In this document: positions 22,833 through 33,227 of the stretch, one piece after another
Position numbering within the stretch: position 1 is the stretch's first letter
Layout: each line of letters starts with the position of its first letter
DNA from: Cymbidium sinense
Taxonomy: Eukaryota > Streptophyta > Magnoliopsida > Asparagales > Orchidaceae
Reading direction: 5' to 3'
Assembly: GCA_021442155.1 (NCBI GenBank)
Contig: CM038228.1
Coordinates: 13,991,179-14,055,178, forward strand
Length of the DNA: 64,000 bases
The notes under the pieces: generated by a model
Seen by the model: only the letters and a program-made list of their open reading frames with translations
Databases searched by the model: none
What the model was told of the DNA's origin: nothing
Made by a program: the position numbers and the translations under genes

Positions 22833-24300
22833 TATTCAATAAGGGTTGATCAAATCATCATGATGGCCTAAATCAAGTTCAAGAGGTCACTAATTATGAG
22901 TCAACTTGAATCATTTATAACTCAAAACTCGTAAAGCAAAAACTGCCTAAACCTCAAGTCAACTAAGAGAGTCTAGATTGGCAGTCATCATGAGTACATG
23001 AATCAAGTTGAATATGACTTTAGTTGAGAACTAATTTAAGCTTTCTACAACTCTGAACTCACAAAGCCAGGAGTCTCTAAAGCCTCAAGTTGATCAAGAA
23101 ATAGCCTTTACTTGGTCCTCATCACTGGACAACTAGATTGGCCTAAGAGACTCACGAAATTGCCTAGTCATCAAAACCTTTCACCTAAAAACTAGATTTT
23201 CCATCCAAAATACATTTCGGTTAACTAACAATTCTCATTAGTACTATAAGAGGACAAGTGCATATGATGAATAAGTGCATTTGAACTCGGTATTTATCAT
23301 ATAATACTCATTTATGCTTGTTTATTTATATAATTGAATAAACTTAAATAAAATTTTAAAAACTCATCATATAAATGAACAAGCTTGAATATTAACTTGG
23401 TTGTTCATTTATATTCATGAATATACTCATCTATTATTTAATAAGTACCTTGATAAAAATATAATAAAATGCATTTTTAATGATGGTTTAATTTTTATTT
23501 GATGACTTAATTCTGTGAAATTATATAATTTTTTGTACAATTTATGCTTTAAAAATTATACATATTATTAGATGTATATATATGATGAAAATATAAAATA
23601 AAAAATATGCAGATTTAGATATTTTCATATTAATTAAAAATTCATAAAATAATTTAAATAATGCCTAATGAATTATGTCAAATTTTTTAAACTCTATAAA
23701 TTCAATTATGTCTAGAAGGTTAAATGTCTAAATTTGTAACATCAAATATATAATTAGTTAGACCTGATTAAAGCTCAAATTCACCATGAACTCAAATAAA
23801 AAATTAATAGATAAGCTTGAACAAAATATTAATATTCAAATCATGTTCAAGCTCAACTCAAACTCAATAAGAAAATAAATAAATAAACTTAAACAATATA
23901 ATACTCAGCTTGACTAAGCTCATTTGCAACCCTGTTTCTCATGAAGAGAACTTATTAAGGGTACTCACCCAAAAATTTCTACCTAATCAATAACTACTAA
24001 CCAAAATCATTAGCTACACAACTAACTACACTGAGTCTAATTATGTATTTTTCTTGTAATTATATCCTGCAGCCCATCCTATATTGTCTACCTTAATCAT
24101 CATTTATAAATAGGGAGTGCACTAGTCAAGAGAAGGTATTATGTAATCCCAAACTTGTAGTCAAAACTCTATTAAACTGAAATCTCTATGAGATCATCTA
24201 TCAACTCCTCTTTTCTTAATTCTCCTTATAATCTCTCTTTCTCTCTACTCTTTGAACTTAATCTATATTTATAGGAGAACTGCCAAAAAGGTTTGTTTCA
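22833..24300 (+). repeat. 5' LTR of the gypsy element, with a nested insertion
   Basis: Aligns with 28,718-29,326 at both ends: 'tcaagtcatcatg..gcctaa' near the start, and 'ttgtaattatatcctgcagc' with 'tataaatagggag' (TATA-like) near 24,100. A ~690-bp AT-rich block (about 23,246-23,940) has no counterpart in the 3' LTR and is flanked by TTCTCAT on both sides, so it is a later insertion. LTR borders are approximate; no TG..CA pair is preserved. Confidence 0.75.
23246..23940. mobile_element. Insertion inside the gypsy 5' LTR, foldback/hAT-like
   Basis: Absent from the sister LTR and bounded by TTCTCAT on each side (about 23,233-23,240 and 23,936-23,943), compatible with a 7-8 bp target duplication. 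The right end 'gagctc..tttgcaaccctg'-type text resembles the outer ends of other decayed inverted-repeat elements here. The left end is too eroded to prove an inverted repeat. No coding capacity. Confidence 0.5.
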
Positions 24301-25700
24301 ATATGCTTTCAGCATGTAGCAATCAAATATGTTAGTGGAGTTGCTCAAGCTTGCCAATAGTCACATCAACATCATCGAGTCTCACAACACCAACCTATGG
24401 GAGACTCTCAGTGACACCCTAAGAGCAACATAGCGGTGGCATAACAGCCAAAATAAGTTGGCCAAGTAGCAACACCACCATCACCACCAACAACAACACC
24501 ATGGCTTCCACTACAAGAGGTAAGATGGGTGCCAGCCAAAGCTACAACATCATGAATAGGGATAAGTTTCCCTCCTGATGAGGTAACTGACATACACTCT
24601 ACTCTAGGTACCACTAAGATCATGGAAGCCATTGATGACAAGAATTATTACTATCAACCTTTGTCAATGTGCACCATATTGAATGCCCAAGACATGTTGA
24701 AGTATTTCATCTTTAACAAAGACCCCAATCATGACAAAGAGGACTATTGCCAACTCTAAGTCTTTGTCAATGAGCAACAACACATCTAAAGAGGAGAAGC
24801 ATAATAAATTTTGTTCTAAGCATCAACTTCATATTGTCCCAACTACCCTCGAGAAGTTAGGGTTGAGGCTTCAAGGCAAGGAAGCCTAAAACAACACAAA
24901 TTGGTAGAGGTCAAAGTCACCTGCAATTCAAGTTCTTCTCTTTGGAGGTACTATGATTTTCTAAAGCCAATAGGCCATCAACCAAAAGCCCCTACAAAAA
25001 AGTAATTGTTGTCAGAATATTGATCGTTAACTACCAAATTGCAAGTAACTTGATAGACATAGAGAGTTAAATTAACATTATTTGCAAACAAGTTTTTAAT
25101 AAGATGCATTTAGACTCTTCTCGATTGACACCCACTATGACCCTTTTATGACTTTTTTCGTGCGTACAATGAGACCACAGATCAAATCACACAATCAATT
25201 CCTTGGGGGATGATGACCAACAATTCATTGCAATGGTGACATCATTATAGTGATACACCCAACAATGTTTGCCATTTTTAGGCATCCGCTTCTCAACACT
25301 TTTAAGGTGATTATCTTAACATATCATATAGATACAAAATTTTAGCAAGAGTTGTACTCTCATCGTTTATGGAGATATACCACAATCGAGGGCAAGCTAC
25401 CTTGAAGTTATCGAGAACATCCAAAGGTGTTCTAACTCAACATGTAGAAAGGAGCTAGTCATGAGACCACCTAGACAATAAAGGAAAGAGTCATCTCAGA
25501 TAACAACCTGACTGAGATCATAGAACAACTTGCTGACAATTTTCAATAGAATATAGATGTTTTCACTTGGCCTGTATCAAAAATCATCATAGTCAACATC
25601 ACTATCATATGTGTGATCATCATAATATTAATAACTTGATCAAGTAAATAATTTACCAAGTCGATATTACTCTGGCCCAACCTATTCATAGTTAGGTCCA
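24301..25700 (+). other. Gypsy leader and gag region, unrecognisable
   Basis: Position between the 5' LTR and RT says this should be leader, gag and protease. A CAC/CCA-rich patch (about 24,430-24,500) and short frames exist, but no zinc knuckle or protease DTG motif is readable. Confidence 0.4.
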
Positions 25701-27520
25701 AAAGTTATCATAGGCACTCCTTATCCACGAACTTCAAAACCTAAACTAGATCTCTAACATCATAATGGCACAAAAAGCTAATGGGAAGTATGAGATATGT
25801 GTCAACTTCACTAACTTGAACCAAACTTCTTAAGGAAAGCTACCCATTTCATAAATGCATGTTCTTATTGACTCAGCAATCAATTATCTTTTTACGAGCT
25901 TCTTTGCCTTATTAGCCTATTGTTAGATCAAAATGCATGTTTCCAATTAAGAGAAGAGAACCTTCATGATCAGTGATACTTTGTATTACCACAATGTTAT
26001 CTTTTAGATGCAAGACCGATCTTAATAATGCATGATAGACTGCATGCCAAAAGATTAAAAAAGATCAAAATATTAAAGCCTATGTTGACAACTTCTTAGT
26101 TAAAAAAAAAAACTCTCGCATAAATATCCTTGACCTACAAGAGACGCAAACCTAAAACTACAATATGTAAGTCCTCTAAAGTTCATATTTGGGGCTGATT
26201 TGAGTAGTTTTAAACTTCCTACATACACTCGAACACATCAAAATGAACTCAGATAAAGTTAGAGTGATCTATACATATCACCCTAGAGTGTGGTCAATGA
26301 TCTTCACCAATTAGCAAGGCAAGTTGCAAAGCTTAATTATTTTATCTTAAAATCCAGAGACAAGTGATCATCTTTATTTAAAGTTCTCAAAAGCAGCAAA
26401 CATATTCAGTAAATTAACAAGTGCAATAGGATGTTCAATTTATTGAAATTTCTACTCTCTTTATTGTCTCTTCTCTAGATCCTACATCCAACAAAGACCT
26501 ACTCTTCTATCCAAACGTAGGCGAGAAGGCAATCAAAACTAGACTCATAAAAGAAGATGAGAATATATAATAACCAATCTAAAATCCAATGTTGAACAAC
26601 TGAGAAGTCTGATCATGAAAAATTTGCCAAAACATTAGTTGTCATCGTCAGGCAACTTCATCCTAATTTACAATCGCATGACTTCAAATTCTCAATAATC
26701 ATCAGCTAAAAGCCATTCTATCCAGCCAAATCAATTGGAATGGCTTCTCAAATGATCAATGAAACTTAACAAATTTCAAATATCCAACATGAAAAAGAAT
26801 ACAATTCAAGACACAAGCACTGACCAACTACACACTCTTATGAGCTAAAGAGAAGATTGCAACTCAAAATGATTTACTCTACACTCTATTCGTCGATAGT
26901 GCTCAAAAGGTCAAGGAGTAGAAATTAGAATTTTATTGAAAAATCTCTGACATCAAGCTCTCACATGTTGTCTAAATCAGCCTCTATGTCATTAATAAAC
27001 ACGAAAAGTATGAAACCTTATTTGGCCTTTGATTTTTTGTAGGCATTGGTGTCAAGCATCTCATCATTTTTTTAACTCAAGCTTATTATTTAATCAAGCC
27101 AACAGTGAGTACAAAGCCTAATATACAATAATTCAAAATTACGTCAATAAGGTAAAATCGACAAATTCAAATGCTTTCGCATCAAAAAGGCCCCATAAGA
27201 ATAGAATGAACACATTGACGTACTTACTATCTCTAAGCATGGAAATGCCCCTAATCGACTTCCCGTTAAGTCACCTGCTCAAATCAAAGTAGAAGTAATC
27301 CATGTTGAAGTTGTGCCAAGCTAGGTTGACCCATCATTGAATATTTATTAATAGGCAAAATTTCATTAACTATCAAAAGCCATAAAAGGTTCAAAGTCAA
27401 AGTGATTCAATAAATGTTCATAAACAACTAGCTTTAAGAAGATCTCTCATCTACACTATCTCTAATGCATGCAAGAATCCAAAATTACCAACCTCCTAAA
27501 GGAGATTCATTCTAGCAAAT
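25700..27520 (+). pseudogene. Gypsy pol remnant: reverse transcriptase, RNase H, start of integrase linker
   Basis: RT: MAQKANGKYEICVNFTNLN near 25,765-25,825; INYLFTSFFALLAYC..IKMHVSN corresponding to the palm region with its catalytic Asp lost; KAYVDNFLVK near 26,075, where the YVDD box has become YVDN. RNase H: LFVDSAQK near 26,890, then KYETLFGL and GVKHLI. A WVDPIIEYLL-like phrase near 27,320 matches the linker before integrase in Tat elements. The loss of the second Asp of YVDD and many stops show it is inactive. Confidence 0.8.
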
Positions 27521-28717
27521 ATATAACTCATTATGAAAAAAAAAAACTCATTAATTGTGTCTTACGTGAAGGTTACTTTTGATTAACTCCTAGAAATGAT
27601 AAGAAAGAATTTTTTTGAAGGTTTATTCAATTTCAAAAACTCACTACTTTGCACCTTAAACACATCTCCAACCCTTAGATATTAATCGTCTAGGATATAA
27701 ATAAGCTCAACTCCTCTCCCCAATGACATCTTTGATACCCACCTTAAAGAAACGAATATATATTACTTGTGGAAAGTCACTTCTCACATTCTTATCATCA
27801 AAAATTCCACTGTTAGTAACAACTTCTTTAGTAATTGTTCCAATAATCTCAGCTCGCTCACTTTTAAATTGGACAACTTAGAGGAACTTATCACAAACTA
27901 TAGTTAAAGATACCCCAACCTTCCTTGTCTCCTATAAGTGGTTGGAGATCAACTCGAAGACCACAGCCTTATTTTGAGACATAAAACTCTTAACCTTCAA
28001 AAGAAGGCTACTGATATTTCAATCAAATGAAGACCAAAGAATGGTAAACTCTCCACTTAGTTTAACTTCCTAAGATGCTTCAACTCTAATCTCCATCACC
28101 AGGAACTTCTTTAACACCTTTGAGAATTATCATTATAATATTGAGTTATTAATGACAACCTTACCACATATGCATCACTATAAGTCTTCTCAACAATAAC
28201 CTTCTTAGGCTTAGATGTTCACCCAATAGCAACCTTTCCACCACCAAAAGTTTCCATAATAGCAACTCATCAGTCCTTGAGTCTTCTTCGATAATAGCCT
28301 CTTTGATCCTTCAGGATTCTTCAATGATTGTCAAGCTTGGTGGAATACTCATTTCCTCCTAACCTCCTTCCTCAAGCTTAGACTTTACCTCCTTTAGAGG
28401 CATCCCTATATATAGTTGTTGCCTTGTATTTCCTTTTGAAGCTCAATAGCTACAATGGATTTAGATAAATGCTTAAATTTCATCTTTGAAAAATACAAGG
28501 ACTTTTAGTTAATTATGACGACATTAATTATGAAGATGGCATTATAAGAAGCAACAATTTTTTAAAAATGGCTTACAAGACTAACATTTATAGAAATCAA
28601 TACCAATGTGTCCATCACATGTTAAAAATATAAGCATTATGCAAAATCATCATTCAAGGTCACCTAGGGTTTCTTTCTCCTGTGCTTCTTAAAAGAAAAA
28701 TAAGAATTAAAGAACAA

Positions 28718-29326
28718 ATACACCTATATTCATCTAAGTTAAGCTAATCAAGTCATCATGAGAGCCTAATTCAATGTGATGAGTCGTTAGTTATCAACTA
28801 TCTTGAACCTTCTATTACTGAAAACAAGTTAAACAAAAACTCACATAAAGACTCAAGTCTCTTAGAAGACAACCCTTATTTCATCTTTTCTATTTAACCA
28901 CTAAACTCTCCCAAGAAACTACCAAAATTGTTGACTCAATAAGGCTACTCACAGGTATATATCAATTGCTAGTCAAGAGTACTCATCTTCAATTCAAAAC
29001 TTGCCCAAGGACAACTGTCACCTAGACTCCTTAGCTACACATCTAACTATGCAAAATTTATTTGATGTACTTTCTTGTAATTTTATCATGTAGCCCATCT
29101 TATCACCACCTATAAATAAGAGGTCATTGCTCAAGTGCGGGCATAACATAATTCTATACTTTTGATTAAAACTTTGTCACACTAAAATCACTCTAAGTTT
29201 CCCTGTTGGATTCTCATATTCTTTCCAGAAGTTCTCTATTTCTTTTTTCCTTTGAACTACATTGTGTCTATAGTAGAATCTTAGTATCTTTCACCAAAGA
29301 AAAAAAATTGAATCCAACAATCTTCG
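28718..29326 (+). repeat. 3' LTR of the gypsy element
   Basis: About 610 bp matching the two ends of the 5' LTR without the nested insertion. Shared text includes 'tcatcatgagagcctaa', 'cttgtaattttatcatgtag' and 'tataaataagagg' (TATA-like). It is followed immediately by the right copy of the duplicated intron segment. Confidence 0.8.
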
Positions 29327-29836
29327 CATTTGGGTCATTCAATTCTTGGGTCAAATTGCAATAGCTATAAACAATGGCACCGTGGATTGCCTAGAATTCC
29401 ATAACAAGGGTAAAATACTAATAGGGGTGGAGAAGGGAGGAGGGATTAGTTTGGATTTAAATGACGTAAAAGAAATTCACTTTCCAAAGTTCATTACCCC
29501 AACAAATCAAATTATAAAATAAAACTTCACAGAATATAACCATATAAGGCAAAGGAGAATGTTTAATGTTCTCGTAAATACAAAGAATAATAGCAGTTTT
29601 CATTGATGTATGGAGAGATTATATAGCTAAATTCTAGCAAATTTGCTCAGACATAATAAAAAAAGTGTGAAAATGCATGCTTGGCTGTGGCAACCAGAAA
29701 ATTGTGCCCAAAAACAGAAAACAAATAACATTCAGAAAATGGAATTCTAGGTTTATTTCATCTAAAAGTTGTGCATTATTATAAGTTAGATCCAGAAACA
29801 GATTTCATTGGAAGGCAATAATTTTGAGACTTGAAT
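29327..29836. repeat. Right copy of the ~500-bp duplicated intron segment
   Basis: See the left copy at 22,331-22,832. Divergence between copies is clear (several indels and roughly one change per 7-10 bases by eye), so the duplication is not recent. After 29,836 the sequence continues as SPT2-like intron toward the putative first exon. Confidence 0.9.
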
Positions 29837-29990
29837 AATCCAAAAATCACAACATAGTATTTGAAAATATAAAGATGCTGCCATGTTAGGAAAAATCTTT
29901 AAAATCTTAACATAATGTAGAACTTGCATTTTACGCAAGATTGAAGCAGACAAAAAATCAGTTCATAGAAAAAAAATAAAGAAAGATTAC

Positions 29991-30110
29991 TTCCAGTAAG
30001 TTTCTTCATGGTGATCGAAGGCAAAAAGACTGCTTACAACACAGACTTGCGCAGAGATTGACAGCGTCCTCATAGGGGTCCAGAAACTAAGCATTACAAA
30101 GGGCTAAACA
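29991..30110 (-). pseudogene. SPT2-like pseudogene, putative first exon / 5' leader
   Basis: Less AT-rich than its surroundings and followed by a GTAATC donor-like site at 29,990-29,985. An ATG lies at 30,009-30,007, but the frame it opens does not join that of the next exon, because a stop arises after splicing. It could be an untranslated leader with the true start lost, or the ATG may be decoyed by an indel. Placement rests on position and base composition only. Confidence 0.4.
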
Positions 30111-30360
30111 ATCGAAGAAGAATAAATTTGCATCAAGTTAATGGAATCAAAGATCGGAACGTGTAGAGTTTTAAATTAAAGTGCAATAGCGTCTAGGGTT
30201 TCTGATACTTAAAAAACGAGTAAAATAGGAAAACTTTGTTTAGCCTAATCTCATAACTGTGCGGTTACGCCTGGCGAGACATATCTATGCGGATTTACAT
30301 GCCCGTCCACGTGGCAATATATTTGTGGCCAATCTAGCCGATGGATTTTCATTTTTGTCT
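30110..30360 (-). promoter_or_regulatory. Putative upstream region of the SPT2-like pseudogene
   Basis: Moderately GC-richer sequence just upstream of the putative first exon, with patches like 'acgtggcaatat'. No clear TATA box or transcription start can be assigned; called from position alone. Confidence 0.25.
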
Positions 30361-30910
30361 CACGGCTAGATTTTGAGCAGATCAAAGGCCGGCTCATCGA
30401 AATATTTTTAAGCAGTTAAAAATTAATCGATTTTAAGCTAGCTGATTTTAATTTCGAGCCGATTCAAATTGAATATTTTTAATTTAAATAGAATTAGCTC
30501 ATTTTGATAAGTAAAATAATTTAATAAAAATTATTATTAAAAAAATTTTAAAAAATTAAATTAAGTGTCTTAATAAAAAAATATACTTTTCAAAGAAATA
30601 ATATTTATAATTATAAATATATTATATTTATTTTAAAAGATTATAAGTTATAACTCTATACACTTAATTTAGAAATAATTTTATTATTATAAATTTAGAA
30701 GTATTATATATATAAATTTAAATATTTTTAATAATAGATAAATTCGATCCGATCTCGAGCTGGTTCAATCCGATCTGTGCCCGACTCGAGATCGGCTCGA
30801 AAAAAAGTTTGATCCAAATCTTTGGCTCATTGCTCGGCTCAATGTAATCGATTCCATATCGATCCGATCCAAAATTTCAATTCGATTTTCGTGCTAAACT
30901 AACAGCCTTA
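30361..30910. repeat. Decayed inverted-repeat element
   Basis: Both ends are rich in 'ggctc', 'gagccg' and 'cgatcc' words in opposite senses ('ggccggctcatcgaaatat' near 30,390; 'ttggctcattgctcggctca' near 30,822) with an AT-rich middle. This matches the style of the 11-12.8 kb element. No target duplication or coding frame. Confidence 0.4.
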
Positions 30911-33227
30911 CTCACAGTCTCCTCGAGGATGAGATTTGGTTGTGATCGAAGATTTATAAAAATAGAAATTTTTATATAATAAATAATATTCACATAAATT
31001 ATAATAAAATAAATTTAAAAAACATTAAATTTAGTTTATAATTAATATAATATATTCATATCTCTAATAGTAATTTCAAAATAAATTTAATAAATTTTAA
31101 ACTCATCTTAATATAATTTGTATCACAAAAACCTAATATAATTTTTAATATAAAAATTTTAAAAATTATTCTAGGATTCTATGATTGAAATTCGTGGGGT
31201 GAGTGTAGACATCATTTGATATTTGGAGTATAATAGTGACAATTACATAAATATATAGTTGATGAAGAATTTTAACTTAGTAGAAAATAACTATTGATTT
31301 CTAAAAAATTATAGGAGTTGCCCAAAAATCTTTTAGAAGTTCAAAATCTTTTAGAAGTTCGATTCATTAGGTAAGCATAGTTTTTGAAATGAATCTCAAA
31401 TGTAATTATTTTTAAAAAAATCTAATAATAAGTGAAGAACATGTGTTTATTATTAAATTTTGAATTTAGCTTTTCTAAAATTGTCTTCTTAGAATTAATG
31501 CATTAGTTGATTTTGTAATGATTTTTTTAACATAAGTTCTATTTGACACATTATTTGGTTATTATTAGATAAAAAGTATTTTAACAAATTAGGAAATGAC
31601 ATTTTCTATTATAGGAGATTAATTATGCTATTGCAATATTATGTTTTTAGTTTGAAGAATGTGAGTGTAATATATTAATAGGTAATGGATCATATTCTTA
31701 AGTAATAAAAAATGAGAAATAATGAAATCTATGTATTTGACATATTTGTGAAAATCAAAACTCTAGAACATCATATTCTATTTTTGAGGAAGATCTTTAT
31801 GATATTAAAATGTATCAATATATGCCTCAATCTATTCAAATATAACTTTTGAGCTAAATAAAAAAAAATTCTTGAATTTGTTTCTTGCAAAAAGAGGGAA
31901 TAAAGATGAATTATAAAAAGGTGAAAGCCATTTTAGATATATCTCTATGAGAACTACTAAGTAGCTTCAATGGCATACAAGAAGAATGATAAGCTTAAGA
32001 TATTTCAATTCAAATTTAGAGATAAATGCTCACCATTTTAAAAAAAAAAATTTGAGGAGTGCAATGTGTGGGAAATTCTATTTAGCAAGGGAAAACCCAA
32101 TAAACTTTGAAATTAATTTTATTCTAGTGATTAGATGTGATATTAAGGATAATATACTATCTCAGATAGAGATACTATTCTTCAATAGATTTGAAAACTA
32201 AAATAAAGAGGGTTTCTTTATTATTATACATAATATGACATGAAGAATGATATACTATTTCAAGAGATAGTAGAATCTTTCTGCTATGGATTTGGGTACA
32301 ATAACAGGATGAGTTTTAAAGTTTATTTCGCCAACATTTTCAATTATTTGAATTTAAAATTTAATTAGATTCTAAGGTGCAAGTTCCTTGTAAATGTAAG
32401 CTCATATAGTTAATTACAACTTAAAAGAATGAACTCTTAAAAATTCTCTTGATTAAAGAAGCAACGAATAATTTTATGATTAATTTAAAATTTAAATTCA
32501 AAGATTTAATAATTTTAGAAGTTCAAAAGGGATAATCTCAAATTCAGGAATGATTATTTTAAGAAACAAAGGAGAAAAAAAATTTTGGGACACTTAATAT
32601 TGAGAAGCTCAATAATACTCCAATTTCTTCTAAGATTGGGTTTTATATTTTTAATATTTAAATATATTAAATTTTAAGTTGATCTTTTTATTAGAAATTT
32701 GAGACTTATAATTCATTAGCATAGAATTATGAATGTGACCAAAAGGTTTGACTTTTGGTGTAGCCCTAAGGAAACTATCAAAATCTAAACTAAAATAAAA
32801 TTACTATCAAGTAGTTATTCAAATATAGTCTAATTATATATGATATAACTTGCCAATTTCAACTTCACCTAAAGTTAAAACAAGCACAAAACTTTAGAAT
32901 CTTGAAAGGGCTGTTAGTTCCCACCTAGTCTCTTTAAAACTATGTAAAGCTATTATTCATTAGAAAGAATCCTTGCCATAGACTTAGCCATTATGTCTAA
33001 AATATGTATGTATGCAATACATTAAAGCTTTATTTTAGTGTTTAATAATACACAACTCTAGTATGAATGTAATATCATGTCTTAATTTGACTCTACATTA
33101 ATACAAACCTATCTCCTTTAGGCAACACTATAACCCTCAAAGGTTATGTGGTCTAGCCTTTGAGGGTGACATGGCTTATGGATTCCTACTTTAGTTTATT
33201 CTTATGTTATGTATTTAATTTTAGTTT
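30911..33227. other. Unclassified AT-rich DNA
   Basis: No gene recognised. A small duplication 'aaatcttttagaagttc' occurs twice at about 31,326-31,362. The 71-codon frame at 31,986-32,201 is low-complexity and has no sister. A perfect 11-bp hairpin is present at 33,133-33,167. Confidence 0.35.
33133..33167. other. Perfect 11-bp inverted repeat (hairpin)
   Basis: ACCCTCAAAGG (33,133-33,143) and CCTTTGAGGGT (33,157-33,167) are separated by 13 bases. It lies about 60 bp before the likely start of the copia-type LTR. It is GC-richer than its surroundings; function unknown. Confidence 0.7.

Larger units (their letters stand above)
22833..29326 (+). mobile_element. Ty3/gypsy retrotransposon, Tat-like, heavily decayed
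   Basis: Two related terminal blocks (22,833-24,300 and 28,718-29,326) flank about 4.4 kb. Inside, plus-strand fragments read NGKYEICVNFTNLN, then YCYHNVIF and KAYVDNFLVK (reverse transcriptase, about 25,755-26,105). RNase H text (HEKYETLFGL, GVKHLI, then HQKGPIR) follows at about 26,880-27,220. The order RT then RNase H and the VDN/DDMLVK wording are those of the Tat/Ogre-type gypsy lineage. An integrase core was not found. Stops occur throughout. The element sits in an SPT2-like intron on the strand opposite to the gene. Confidence 0.85.
13108..30110 (-). pseudogene. SPT2-like chromatin protein gene, intron-containing pseudogene
   Basis: Spaced pieces on the minus strand read, in order, as the plant SPT2 chromatin protein family: an acidic, Tyr-rich N terminus, FFGPSQPVI, DYSFLFADDNDLP, a Pro/Lys/Ser-rich middle, a MIRNMFG-like motif and an Asp run followed by SDMAAD. 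The SPT2 family are nuclear H3-H4 histone chaperones; the activity lies largely in the C-terminal part. GT-AG borders can be placed for most exons, so it is not a processed copy. It carries frameshifts in at least four exons and an in-frame TAA (14,412-14,414). The last exon, expected to hold the most conserved region, is not found below 13,108. Introns hold a hAT element, an RTE tail, an L1 tail and a gypsy element. Assembly error could explain one lesion but hardly all. I infer a dead copy; a functional copy should exist elsewhere. Confidence 0.8.

Noticed and set aside
22331..29836. The duplicated ~500-bp segments as part of the gypsy LTRs
   Set aside because: Order is segment-LTR...LTR-segment, whereas an LTR containing the segment would give the same order at both ends.
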